Counted from the first letter of the stretch, positions 16,504 through 24,196 are shown. The stretch is DNA of 28,959 nt from CAJJDF01 sp965655625 (GCA_965655625.1 CBFHHA010000031.1:1-28959), one strand, 5' to 3'. Program-made: numbers and translations. Notes: generated from the letters alone by a model not told the origin.

Positions 16504-17484
16504 TTATGCAATGTACTGAATAATATATAAATAAACTGGCATTCCGATAGTGATATTAAATGGGAAAGTAATTGCCAAAGCCATTGGTACATAAAGTCCT
16601 GAATTGGCTTTGGGCACTGCCAGTTTCATTGCAGCAGGCACCGCAATATACGATGCACTTGCTGCCAAAATTGCAAACAAGAGTTGATCACCTAAACTAT
16701 CGGAAATATAAGGGCTGAAGAAAGCGACTACACAGCCATTTATAAAAGGAATAATCACCGCAAAGGCAAAAGGAAAAAATCCGTTTTTCCAGAAAGCTGA
16801 TAATTTTTTTCCACTTGTGATTCCCATGTCCAATAAGAAAACTGCTAGAAACCCCTTGAACAAATCTGTGGTAAAAGGAGCGATTCCTGCAGCGTGTTTT
16901 TCACTGGCCAGAAAACCTATGATCAAACTTCCTACAATTAACACTACACTTCCATTGGTAAAGGAATGTTTTACAATGGAGCCAAAAGACATTTTTTCTT
17001 CGCCTACTTCCTCTTTCTTCGATTTTTTAAATATTTTGAGCATCAGCACTCCTACAATAATTGCAGGAGCCTCCATAAGAGCCATAACGGCTACCATGTG
17101 ACCACCGAAATGAATTAGGAGCGATTCTAAAAACGAAACAGCTGTTACAAAGGTGACAGCAATCACCGAACCGTAAGCAGCACAAATTGCTGCTGCATTG
17201 AACACTCCAAGTCTTTTTCTTAGAATAAAAAAAGTGTAGAATGGAACTACGATAGCTAAGAAAATTCCAAAAAGAAGAATTATAAGAGTATCCATTCCGA
17301 GATCACTGTGGGCAAGTTCTTGTCCTCCTTTGAAACCAATTGAAAACAGTAAATAAAGCGAAATGAACTTTGAAGACCCCTCCGGAATTGCCAAGTCACT
17401 TTTTAATTGGACCGCAACGAGCCCAAGAACAAAAAATAGTAGCGCTGGATTCGTGAGGTTTTGTAGAAGTAAATCTATATTCAT
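16504..17484 (-). CDS. SbtA-type sodium-dependent bicarbonate transporter
   Basis: This 326-residue membrane protein has about ten helices and matches the SbtA (formerly DUF897) family: 'MNIDLLLQNLTNPALLFFVLG', 'IGFKGGQELA', 'AAYGSVIAVTF', then a charged central loop (KKSKKEEVGEEK) and a second half with 'DMGITSGKKL' and 'AASASYIAVPAAM'. In cyanobacteria, SbtA takes up bicarbonate with sodium for carbon concentration and is blocked by the PII-like SbtB. No sbtB is adjacent. It is slightly shorter than the cyanobacterial protein (about 370), mainly in the loop. A CbbR/CmpR-like LysR gene is divergent 87 bp away and is its likely regulator. In a heterotroph the imported bicarbonate would feed carboxylases; this is inference. 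Confidence 0.88.
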   Translation of the reverse strand: MNIDLLLQNLTNPALLFFVLGLVAVQLKSDLAIPEGSSKFISLYLLFSIGFKGGQELAHSDLGMDTLIILLFGIFLAIVVPFYTFFILRKRLGVFNAAAICAAYGSVIAVTFVTAVSFLESLLIHFGGHMVAVMALMEAPAIIVGVLMLKIFKKSKKEEVGEEKMSFGSIVKHSFTNGSVVLIVGSLIIGFLASEKHAAGIAPFTTDLFKGFLAVFLLDMGITSGKKLSAFWKNGFFPFAFAVIIPFINGCVVAFFSPYISDSLGDQLLFAILAASASYIAVPAAMKLAVPKANSGLYVPMALAITFPFNITIGMPVYLYIIQYIA

Positions 17485-17525
17485 AGTGGATTTTATTTGT
17501 GATGCAAAATTGACAAAATTTATTC

Positions 17526-17543
17526 ATATAATTTCATTTATAT
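17526..17543. promoter_or_regulatory. Inverted repeat in the sbtA-lysR divergent region, candidate operator
   Basis: ATATAA (17526-17531) and TTATAT (17538-17543) are perfect inverted arms with a 6-base spacer, in the 87 bp between the divergent sbtA and LysR genes. LysR proteins usually bind AT-rich dyads in such a place. The region is very AT-rich throughout, so chance is a real alternative. Confidence 0.3.
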
Positions 17544-17571
17544 TTTTTTAGCTTTATCATTAATTTATTTT

Positions 17572-18492
17572 ATGAACTATACTATTCATCAATTACGAAT
17601 CTTTGTCAAAATTACTGAGAAAGAGAGTATCACAAGAGCTGCAGAAGAACTCCATCTTACCCAACCTGCTGTTTCTATACAGCTCAAAAACTTACAAGAG
17701 CAATTCGACATTCCTTTGATCCAGGTGATTGGCCGAAAAATTCACGTAACCGATTTTGGAAAAGAAATAGCTGAAGCAAGTAAAAAAATTCTTGCGGAGG
17801 TAGAAAAAATCAAACATAAAAAATATGCATACCGAGGCTTGTTGTATGGCAACCTTACTATTTCGGTTGTCTCAACAGGCAAATATGTCATGCCCTATTT
17901 TTTGGCTGGCTTCCACTCTATTCACAAAGGAATTGATTTGCAAATTGATGTAACAAACCGATCCACCGTTATTGATTCTTTTCAAAAAAACGAATCGGAC
18001 TTTGCTCTTGTTTCTGTTTTACCAGATTTAAAGAACTTTGAGCGAATCGAACTGATGGGCAACGATTTGTACTTAATAAAAAAGAAATCAGAATTGAAAA
18101 TTACTAAGTTGGAGGAATTAAACCAACTTCCTTTAATATTGAGAGAAGAAGGTTCTGCGACAAGAATAACCTCCGAAAACTTTATCAGTAAAAACGAAAT
18201 AACGCCAGTTCAGAAGATTGTACTTACCTCCAATGAGGCAGTGAAACAAGGCGTATTGGCTGGGCTAGGATATTCGATCATGCCAATTATTGGTCTCAAA
18301 AGTGAATTAAGCAATGGAGAGTTAGAAATTATTCCTTTTGAGGGTCTACCGATCACTACTCAATGGAATTTAATTTGGCAAAAGGAAAAACAACTGAGTC
18401 CTATTGCTTCAGAATTTGTATCCTATTTGAGGGAGAATAAAACCGAAGTAATCAAGGAGAATTTTGATTGGTACGAGAATTACAAACCTTAA
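17572..18492 (+). CDS. LysR-type regulator, CbbR/CmpR-like
   Basis: At 306 residues this has the usual LysR length. The N-terminal winged helix-turn-helix is clear: 'HQLRIFVKITEKESITRAAEELHLTQPAVSIQLKNL' covers the recognition helix, followed by a linker helix. The effector domain begins 'GNLTISVVSTGKYVMPYFLAGF' and contains 'VTNRSTVIDSFQKNESDFALVS', which resembles the CbbR/CmpR group of regulators of carbon fixation and bicarbonate uptake in autotrophs. It is transcribed divergently from sbtA, the classical arrangement for a LysR protein and its target. The metabolite it senses is unknown; no RuBisCO or carboxysome gene is present here. Confidence 0.9.
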   Translation: MNYTIHQLRIFVKITEKESITRAAEELHLTQPAVSIQLKNLQEQFDIPLIQVIGRKIHVTDFGKEIAEASKKILAEVEKIKHKKYAYRGLLYGNLTISVVSTGKYVMPYFLAGFHSIHKGIDLQIDVTNRSTVIDSFQKNESDFALVSVLPDLKNFERIELMGNDLYLIKKKSELKITKLEELNQLPLILREEGSATRITSENFISKNEITPVQKIVLTSNEAVKQGVLAGLGYSIMPIIGLKSELSNGELEIIPFEGLPITTQWNLIWQKEKQLSPIASEFVSYLRENKTEVIKENFDWYENYKP

Positions 18493-18504
18493 TTTGGTAG
18501 GGTT

Positions 18505-19497
18505 TTACAGCAATTCAAACTCAAATCTCGGACTTCCTTTTAGTCCTGTTGTGCTGTAGAAATCAACCATTCGAAGCTTATAATACAATCCTTTTTTTGA
18601 TTGCAAAATATAATTCATGCCAGGAACTACGGCATACGTAGCTTCATCAAAATCGTATTGTTTCCATTCAAAACCTATTACGTTGGCCGAGTCGTTTAAT
18701 ACGTATACACCGACATCTGACAAGCTAATCTCGCTAAATTCTTTATCAAAAACTTTTACTCCTTTGCATTCTTTTTTATTAATCAGAATTCCGTTTACCG
18801 AATAACTCAGTTGTGGAGTCAGGTCATAAAAAGTTGCTAAATATTGAGTAAATACAAAGTCCCATTCGGTTTTGTTAGGCTCCACTTCCACAATTTTTCC
18901 TCCTTCATCAAATGAAAAAGCAGTGTAGTGTTGGTTCGTGTTTTTAGGAATTGTTTTTGTTTGAAAATCGGTTCCGTTGATATTGGCATATTCAATAACA
19001 AACTCACTTGAGTTTACCGAAACTACTTTAAGCTTCTTGAATCCTCTCGCTACCAAACTAGGCTTTTCTCCTCTATCTACCACAAACACTTCATTTGTAG
19101 GAACTCCGCCAGAAATCCAATCTCTTAAGGCCAAAGAGTCTTCGTCTCCGGAAGCATCATCCCATTTATAATTCAAGGTAAGTGTACTTAGATCTGTTAC
19201 GGCATTAAAATTAGTTTCACCCGTTTTAGAAACGGTTACTTTACTTGCCGTATTTGTCACAATGTGAACACCAGTGGGTGTTGTTTCGAAAGCCAAATCC
19301 CATGATGATCTATCCACTGTTCTTACCACTTCATTCTTTTCGATGTCGTAATATATTTGCTTGGAATAATCGGCATTGTCATTGATATCAATCCCTCCTA
19401 ATTGAATTCCGCCTCTATCAAAAGGTGGAATTGGCTCTTCCTCCTTCAAACAAGAAGTAAAAACAATCAAGCCTATTAAGTAGAATGTGTATTTCAT
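18505..19497 (-). CDS. HmuY-family heme-binding lipoprotein, two-repeat form
   Basis: This 330-residue lipoprotein (lipid Cys16 in 'VFTSC') is followed by LKEEE, which fits the X-K-(D/E)2 surface-export signal of Bacteroidota lipoproteins, so it is probably displayed on the cell surface. The mature part has two HmuY-like repeats. One begins 'QIYYDIEKNEVV...SSWDLAFE', the other 'QHYTAFSFDEGGKIV...KTEWDFVFTQY'. The C-terminus has the HmuY-type 'GFEWKQYDFDEATY...YYKLRMVDFY' strands. HmuY in Porphyromonas gingivalis binds heme and passes it to the TonB receptor HmuR. The gene is last in the operon, 9 bp after the receptor. Which residues would hold heme cannot be decided without a structure. It is a full-length paralog of the T9SS protein at 21755-23002. 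Confidence 0.85.
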   Translation of the reverse strand: MKYTFYLIGLIVFTSCLKEEEPIPPFDRGGIQLGGIDINDNADYSKQIYYDIEKNEVVRTVDRSSWDLAFETTPTGVHIVTNTASKVTVSKTGETNFNAVTDLSTLTLNYKWDDASGDEDSLALRDWISGGVPTNEVFVVDRGEKPSLVARGFKKLKVVSVNSSEFVIEYANINGTDFQTKTIPKNTNQHYTAFSFDEGGKIVEVEPNKTEWDFVFTQYLATFYDLTPQLSYSVNGILINKKECKGVKVFDKEFSEISLSDVGVYVLNDSANVIGFEWKQYDFDEATYAVVPGMNYILQSKKGLYYKLRMVDFYSTTGLKGSPRFEFELL

Positions 19498-19506
19498 GTT
19501 TTAAAG

Positions 19507-21717
19507 TTAAAAATTAAATACCAATTTTGTAAAATAAGTTCTTCCCCACGCCACAGGGATGTTACCACCACCTCCACTGTGCACGCCTCCCGTAAACTGT
19601 CCCGAAACGATGTTTCCTACATCAAATAAATTTTTGGCTCCTACTGTAAGATTCATTTTCTTTTTGAAAAAATACCGTATCACCGAAACATCCATCATGC
19701 TGTAATCATCTATTTCGAACTGCGAAACACCGTTCAATTCATCATCAAAGTACCCAAGTACTTTTCCGGTGTATTTATAAAAAAGATTAAAGGTTGTGTT
19801 CCATGATTCTACTTCGTAACCAAAGCTAGCCATTACTTCTGGCGTGTAAGAAAATCGATCAACTGAAGCATCGCTAATGGATTCTAAATTATACCTACCT
19901 ACCCAAGAAAAACCTAAATCTGTGCGGTAAGTTTTGTATTTGAACCCGGATGTAAAGTTGATTCCTTGGCTGTAAAACTCTCCTATGTTTTTGTACGAAT
20001 ACAACTGTTCTGCTTGGTCTTGCAACACTAAGCTAATTTGATTTCGAACTGAATTATAAAATCCGCTTAAACCAAAATTATACACCCCTCTTTTTACTCC
20101 TCGCTTGTAGGCAAACTGTAGCATCAAGTTATCCGAACTTTCGGCCTGTAAATTTTGATTTCCAAGAATATTGTGGTTCAAATCCACAAACAAAAAATGC
20201 AATTCCTTTAATGAAGGCGCTCTAAAACCTCTTCCCCAAGAAATTCTTGAAGTTAAATGTCTTGTTACTTGATACTTTAGGTTTAAAGAAGGAATAAGTG
20301 GAGTTTCGTAAGCCGTATTGTAGCTATATCTTAGTCCTGGTCTTATTACTAGCTTAGAATTTGGTCGGTATTCCATACTCCCAAATACTGCATAATCGCC
20401 AATTTGCTTTTGACCTTCGGCAATTCGTTCACCTCGGTTGGATTCCACATTGATATCGTACCCTACTTGGTAGTTAATTTTTGAGCTGTCTTTTGAGTAA
20501 GAGTAAGTTCCTCGAGAAAAAATCAAATCAAAAACAGAAGTGTCTGATGTAGAGGGATCATCTATTAGAGTGTACTCTATATTGACTAAATCTTTCAAGT
20601 ATTTGGCTTTTGTTCTTTGGTAATAATTGTATCCACCCAAAACAGCTATTTCTTGTCCTTTTTTAATTTTATAAGTTAAGTTCAAGGCATTGGACAATCT
20701 ATGCGTAGTAAAATAATCATCAAAAGCAGACTCGCCATAAGGTTTTCTTGGCGCACCTCGTGCTACAAGATTTTCCTCAAACACATCGGAGGTTAATTGG
20801 TAAGAAAGCTTTTTGTAGGTGTTCGAATATTTCAATGAGCCAAATAGTTGCTCTTTCGGTCTCCATTGCTGAACACGCGAGGTGTCTTCAAATGAAAATC
20901 CATCAAAAAAGTTTCGACCTGCAGACAACGTGAAAGCATGCGTTTTTTTTGCAAAATCTACACTTCCATTAAAATTGTACTGACCTACCGTTTCGTAGTA
21001 CCCTTCGGCTCTTGCGCCAAATCTTTTTTTATTCTTTTTGGTAATCAAATTAATCGTACCAGCGAGTGCGTTTGTTCCGTAATTAACAGATAACGGTCCT
21101 TCTACAATTTCTACTCTTTCGATGTTGTTTAGGTTAATTTGTGACAAATCAACATTTCCGTTCATTCTTCCTACCACAGGAACTCCATCAATCAAGATTT
21201 TTACATTTTCTCCAGACAGCCCTTGAATACTCATCGAAGAACCCAATACATTATCTTGCGAAACACGTATATTCATTTCTTGTTCCATTAATTCTTGGAG
21301 ATTTACAGCACCTTGCGCTTCAATCCTTTTTGAGTCAATGACTTTCACTTTATGAACAGAATTATCCACCGAACTCTCCGAATATTGTCCCGTTACCACA
21401 AACGTGGTTAACTCTAAATTATCACGGTACATCGTTACTTTGGTATCGCCCTTATTCAAAGAAGTGAATTTTGTTTGAAAACCAATGTGTCTCAATTTTA
21501 ATTTAATATTGGTCCATTCCTTTTTTACTAAAATTTCTCCTTGGCCAGAAGAAATTGTTTGCTTTGAGAGTTTTTCTCCGTTTAAATAAAAATTAATTTC
21601 ACAACTCACAAATGGCAATGCCACATCATGCTCATCCACAATAACCACAGAATAAGTCTGAGAAATTCCGGCTGAAGCCAGAAGAATAAAAAGAGATATG
21701 TGAATCAGATTTTTCAT
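19507..21717 (-). CDS. TonB-dependent outer-membrane receptor, probably for heme
   Basis: This 736-residue receptor has a signal peptide ('MKNLIHISLFILLASAGISQ'), a carboxypeptidase-like regulatory domain (about 22-100), a plug domain containing 'IQGLSGENVKILIDGVPV' and 'IERVEIVEGPLSVNYGTNALAG', and a 22-strand type barrel ending in Phe. The barrel carries 'FRAP' at 498-501 and 'NQNL' at 520-523, with His507 and His515 between them. That is the arrangement of FRAP and NPNL boxes around a heme-ligand histidine in HemR/HmuR-type receptors. FRAP alone also occurs in other receptors, so heme is inferred mainly from the flanking HmuY-like genes. It lies 37 bp after the T9SS gene and 9 bp before the lipoprotein gene, in one operon. 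Confidence 0.88.
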   Translation of the reverse strand: MKNLIHISLFILLASAGISQTYSVVIVDEHDVALPFVSCEINFYLNGEKLSKQTISSGQGEILVKKEWTNIKLKLRHIGFQTKFTSLNKGDTKVTMYRDNLELTTFVVTGQYSESSVDNSVHKVKVIDSKRIEAQGAVNLQELMEQEMNIRVSQDNVLGSSMSIQGLSGENVKILIDGVPVVGRMNGNVDLSQINLNNIERVEIVEGPLSVNYGTNALAGTINLITKKNKKRFGARAEGYYETVGQYNFNGSVDFAKKTHAFTLSAGRNFFDGFSFEDTSRVQQWRPKEQLFGSLKYSNTYKKLSYQLTSDVFEENLVARGAPRKPYGESAFDDYFTTHRLSNALNLTYKIKKGQEIAVLGGYNYYQRTKAKYLKDLVNIEYTLIDDPSTSDTSVFDLIFSRGTYSYSKDSSKINYQVGYDINVESNRGERIAEGQKQIGDYAVFGSMEYRPNSKLVIRPGLRYSYNTAYETPLIPSLNLKYQVTRHLTSRISWGRGFRAPSLKELHFLFVDLNHNILGNQNLQAESSDNLMLQFAYKRGVKRGVYNFGLSGFYNSVRNQISLVLQDQAEQLYSYKNIGEFYSQGINFTSGFKYKTYRTDLGFSWVGRYNLESISDASVDRFSYTPEVMASFGYEVESWNTTFNLFYKYTGKVLGYFDDELNGVSQFEIDDYSMMDVSVIRYFFKKKMNLTVGAKNLFDVGNIVSGQFTGGVHSGGGGNIPVAWGRTYFTKLVFNF

Positions 21718-21754
21718 AAAAAAGGGGCGAGAGTGTATTCCCGCCCATTTATTC

Positions 21755-23002
21755 TTATTGTTTTACAACTCTTTTCGTAATTGATTTATTTCCAGCAGTA
21801 ATTTGCAGTAAATATATTCCTTGTTTCAAATCCGACACATCTGTATTGATTTGGTTCACTCCTGAATTCATGAAATTAGAAGTAATAGACTTTACTTGTC
21901 TTCCGTTTATGTCCAATAATCTAATTTGCGTTGGAATATTTGCATTCTCTAATTCAAAGTTGATTGTTAAGAATGACTGAGCTGGGTTTGGAAAAACCCC
22001 CACATTCAATACTGGTGAGTTTTCCTCAAGGCTAACTGTAGAAAACAATTCTTTGGTGAAATACATTTTTCCGGTTCCTGCTCCTGTCGTTCCTGAAAAT
22101 ACAAGTTGGTAAACATCTCCGTTGTAATCTTTCATAATAAATGAAAGTGAATCGGTGATGTCCCAGCTAAAAGTTCCCATATTAAAACTTTTCCAATCAT
22201 ACCCTATGATATTAATTGTACTGTCATAGGTATGCAAGTTCCAGTTTGCTTTTGCATCGGCAATGGGTGTGTTATTTACTTGCGCAATTGCCAAACCATC
22301 GTTTGTTAAAGCACCTGTCACGTTATAGAAACCTGGACCTGCTTGGTCTGAGTATTTTCTAAAAACTAATTCCCATTCATTTTTCAAAGGCTCTGAGTCG
22401 TATACCGAATCATTTTCAATGTCATAATAAAAATGTCTTTTTGAACTATATCCTGTTCTGTTAAGCGTTTTGGTAAATGAATTAGACCCGTCCAAATCAG
22501 CAACAGTAAATGTAAGTTCTCCACTTGTTTTAAATTCTTTGATCCAAATTTTCTTGAACACACCAGAGGTCAATTTAATAGCGTATACTTTAAATCCCAC
22601 TAAATTTCCTAGTCCTTGGTATTTTCCCCATCCGTAATTAGGATGCCCTGTAGATTGAGAGGTAAAAGCATCGGTCTCCCAAGTTGCGTAACCATCTCTT
22701 AGGATTGTAAGAGTAGAAGTATCCAAAGTAGAGGTTGCAAAGTTTGTGGTATCTGTGCTTGCTGCTTGGTATAACTCAACATCAAATCCATTATTAACCC
22801 GGATAGAGGCAGAAAATAAACTGGAGAAAAACTGTAAATCCCAATCTGTGGAACTTGCCATTGTTTTATTTCCCGTTGATAATTGGTAAAAAACTTGGTT
22901 TGAATAACCAGGTCCCATTGCAACTGAATCCGAAACAAGTTGTGCTGTTGCAGAAATTGTAGAAACGGCCAAAGCCGAGATAAAAAATAATTGTTTTAAC
23001 AT
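21755..23002 (-). CDS. HmuY-like protein with T9SS type A sorting domain
   Basis: This 415-residue protein has a signal peptide (MLKQLFFISALAVSTISATAQ). The body of about 300 residues is followed by a type IX secretion C-terminal domain of type A ('VGVFPNPAQSFLTINF' to 'GIYLLQITAGNKSITKRVVKQ', about 335-415). The body aligns along its whole length with the lipoprotein encoded at 18505-19497: 'YSNQVFYQL...TDWDLQFF' matches 'YSKQIYYDI...SSWDLAFE', 'RHFYYDIENDSVYDSEPLKNEWELVF' matches the second repeat, and 'IIGYDWKSFNMGTFSW' matches 'VIGFEWKQYDFDEATY'. A histidine before the second repeat is shared. It is the first gene of the operon. A T9SS-exported, cell-surface or released heme-binding protein is the best inference. 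Confidence 0.85.
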   Translation of the reverse strand: MLKQLFFISALAVSTISATAQLVSDSVAMGPGYSNQVFYQLSTGNKTMASSTDWDLQFFSSLFSASIRVNNGFDVELYQAASTDTTNFATSTLDTSTLTILRDGYATWETDAFTSQSTGHPNYGWGKYQGLGNLVGFKVYAIKLTSGVFKKIWIKEFKTSGELTFTVADLDGSNSFTKTLNRTGYSSKRHFYYDIENDSVYDSEPLKNEWELVFRKYSDQAGPGFYNVTGALTNDGLAIAQVNNTPIADAKANWNLHTYDSTINIIGYDWKSFNMGTFSWDITDSLSFIMKDYNGDVYQLVFSGTTGAGTGKMYFTKELFSTVSLEENSPVLNVGVFPNPAQSFLTINFELENANIPTQIRLLDINGRQVKSITSNFMNSGVNQINTDVSDLKQGIYLLQITAGNKSITKRVVKQ

Positions 23003-23030
23003 GTTGTTAGTTGTTTTGTTAATTGTTTGA

Positions 23031-23038
23031 CAAAAATA
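23031..23038 (-). promoter_or_regulatory. -7 promoter element of the heme operon (TATTTTTG)
   Basis: On the minus strand 23038-23031 reads TATTTTTG, an exact TAnnTTTG match, 28 bp before the ATG at 23002. Where a -33 TTTG would be expected there is none; instead the ATGAC-N4-GTCAT palindrome ends close by. This is what an activator-dependent promoter would look like. Confidence 0.6.
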
Positions 23039-23060
23039 TTAGTTTGGTTTGTTATAAAAT

Positions 23061-23074
23061 ATGACTCATGTCAT
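23061..23074. promoter_or_regulatory. CRP/FNR-geometry palindrome, heme operon side
   Basis: ATGACTCATGTCAT is a perfect 5-4-5 inverted repeat (ATGAC / GTCAT) containing TGA-N6-TCA, the half-site geometry shared by CRP and FNR family regulators. Its centre at 23067.5 lies about 41.5 bp upstream of the transcription start expected from the -7 element at 23031-23038, the classical class II activator position. Confidence 0.6.
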
Positions 23075-23084
23075 ACGTTAAAGT

Positions 23085-23101
23085 GATTCTGAATAAGAAT
23101 C
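23085..23101. promoter_or_regulatory. Second type of inverted repeat in the divergent region
   Basis: GATTCT (23085-23090) and AGAATC (23096-23101) are perfect inverted arms around GAATA. It lies between the two ATGAC-type palindromes and has a different sequence, so a second regulator is possible. It does not fit the 7-1-7 Fur box well. Confidence 0.35.
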
Positions 23102-23145
23102 TTGTAATGACAACACAAAGAACAATCTTTCGATAATTGCAAACC

Positions 23146-23159
23146 ATGACTCCCGTCAT
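23146..23159. promoter_or_regulatory. CRP/FNR-geometry palindrome, nitronate monooxygenase side
   Basis: ATGACTCCCGTCAT has the same arms as the site at 23061-23074 and differs from it only in two spacer bases. The centres are 85 bp apart, about eight helical turns, so both sites face the same side of the DNA. It lies about 40 bp upstream of the candidate -33 element of the gene on the right. Confidence 0.55.
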
Positions 23160-23191
23160 AAAGCTAGATTTTCTTGCTTTTTTTAAAAAAA

Positions 23192-23224
23192 TTTGTGGAG
23201 TACTCAAAAGAAGAGATAACTTTA
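23192..23224 (+). promoter_or_regulatory. Candidate promoter of the nitronate monooxygenase gene
   Basis: TTTG at 23192-23195 and TAACTTTA at 23217-23224 are separated by 21 bp, the spacing of Bacteroidota -33 and -7 elements. The -7 has A in place of the final G. The ATG follows 22 bp later at 23247. Confidence 0.45.
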
Positions 23225-23246
23225 CTCATAATAAGAGGATAAAATT

Positions 23247-24191
23247 ATGAACAGAATTAAAAAATTATTTGGAATTGAATACCCGCTTATACAAGCTGGG
23301 ATGATTTGGTGTAGTGGTTGGGAATTAGCATCGGCTGTTAGTAATTCGGGTGGTTTGGGAATCATTGGTTCAGGATCTATGTATCCAGAAGTGTTAAGAG
23401 AACAAATTCAAAAATGTAAGGCATCAACCAATAAACCCTTTGCGGTTAATCTTCCGATGCTCTACCCTGATATTGACAAACACATCGAGTCTATCATTGA
23501 ATTTAAAGTCCCGATTGTGTTTACCTCAGCGGGAAATCCAAAAACCTGGACCAAACACCTACAAGAGCATGGAATTATTGTGGTTCATGTCGTATCAAGC
23601 GTAAAGTTTGCCTTAAAAGCCCAGCAAGCTGGTGTTGATGCAATTGTGGCTGAGGGATTTGAGGCTGGTGGTCATAACGGAAGGGATGAAACAACAACTT
23701 TCTGTTTGATTCCAATGGTGAAAGAACAGATTACCATTCCATTGATTGCTGCTGGAGGAATTGGAACCGGAAAAGGAATGCTTGCCGCAATGACTCTTGG
23801 AGCGGATGCTGTACAGATAGGAAGTAGGTTTGTGGCGACACCTGAGTCTTCGGCCCACCAAGCATTCAAAGAAACTGTGGTAGATGCAAAAGAAGGAGAT
23901 ACCTTGCTTACACTAAAAGAATTAACTCCTGTAAGACTTGTCAAAAATGAATTTTTTCAGAAAGTCTCAGAAGCTTATCAAAACCACGCTTCACCCTCCG
24001 AATTGGCAAATTTATTGGGAAAAGGGAGAGCTAAAAAAGGAATGTTTGAAGGCGATTTAGTAGAAGGTGAATTAGAAATTGGCCAGATTTCTGGATTGAT
24101 TCACGAAATAAAACCTGCTGCCGAAATTGTGTGCGAAATTATTGAAGAATTTAAGGATTCTCAAAAAACGATGAGTTCAATTACGATCTAA
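23247..24191 (+). CDS. Nitronate monooxygenase / 2-nitropropane dioxygenase family flavoprotein
   Basis: This 314-residue FMN-dependent TIM-barrel protein opens with 'LFGIEYPLIQAGM' and has 'SNSGGLGIIGSGS', 'PFAVNLPML', the catalytic-histidine region 'AEGFEAGGHNG', and the phosphate-binding 'IAAGGIGTGKGMLAAMTLGADAVQIGSRF'. The family oxidises alkyl nitronates, but the same fold includes FabK enoyl-ACP reductases, which are hard to tell apart by sequence. A detoxifying nitronate monooxygenase is the default; FabK is possible. It shares its divergent promoter region with the heme operon and is followed after 5 bp by the protease gene. An RNA-like GAGG appears at 23236-23239 but is a poor Shine-Dalgarno. 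Confidence 0.87.
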   Translation: MNRIKKLFGIEYPLIQAGMIWCSGWELASAVSNSGGLGIIGSGSMYPEVLREQIQKCKASTNKPFAVNLPMLYPDIDKHIESIIEFKVPIVFTSAGNPKTWTKHLQEHGIIVVHVVSSVKFALKAQQAGVDAIVAEGFEAGGHNGRDETTTFCLIPMVKEQITIPLIAAGGIGTGKGMLAAMTLGADAVQIGSRFVATPESSAHQAFKETVVDAKEGDTLLTLKELTPVRLVKNEFFQKVSEAYQNHASPSELANLLGKGRAKKGMFEGDLVEGELEIGQISGLIHEIKPAAEIVCEIIEEFKDSQKTMSSITI

Positions 24192-24196
24192 ATACG

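Noticed and set aside
23085..23101. Calling the dyad a Fur box
   Set aside because: Its arms and spacing (6-5-6) do not fit the 7-1-7 or 19 bp Fur patterns well enough.
23247..24191. Calling the flavoprotein fabK
   Set aside because: FabK and nitronate monooxygenase share the fold and the visible motifs; without a fatty-acid gene context the broader family name is safer.
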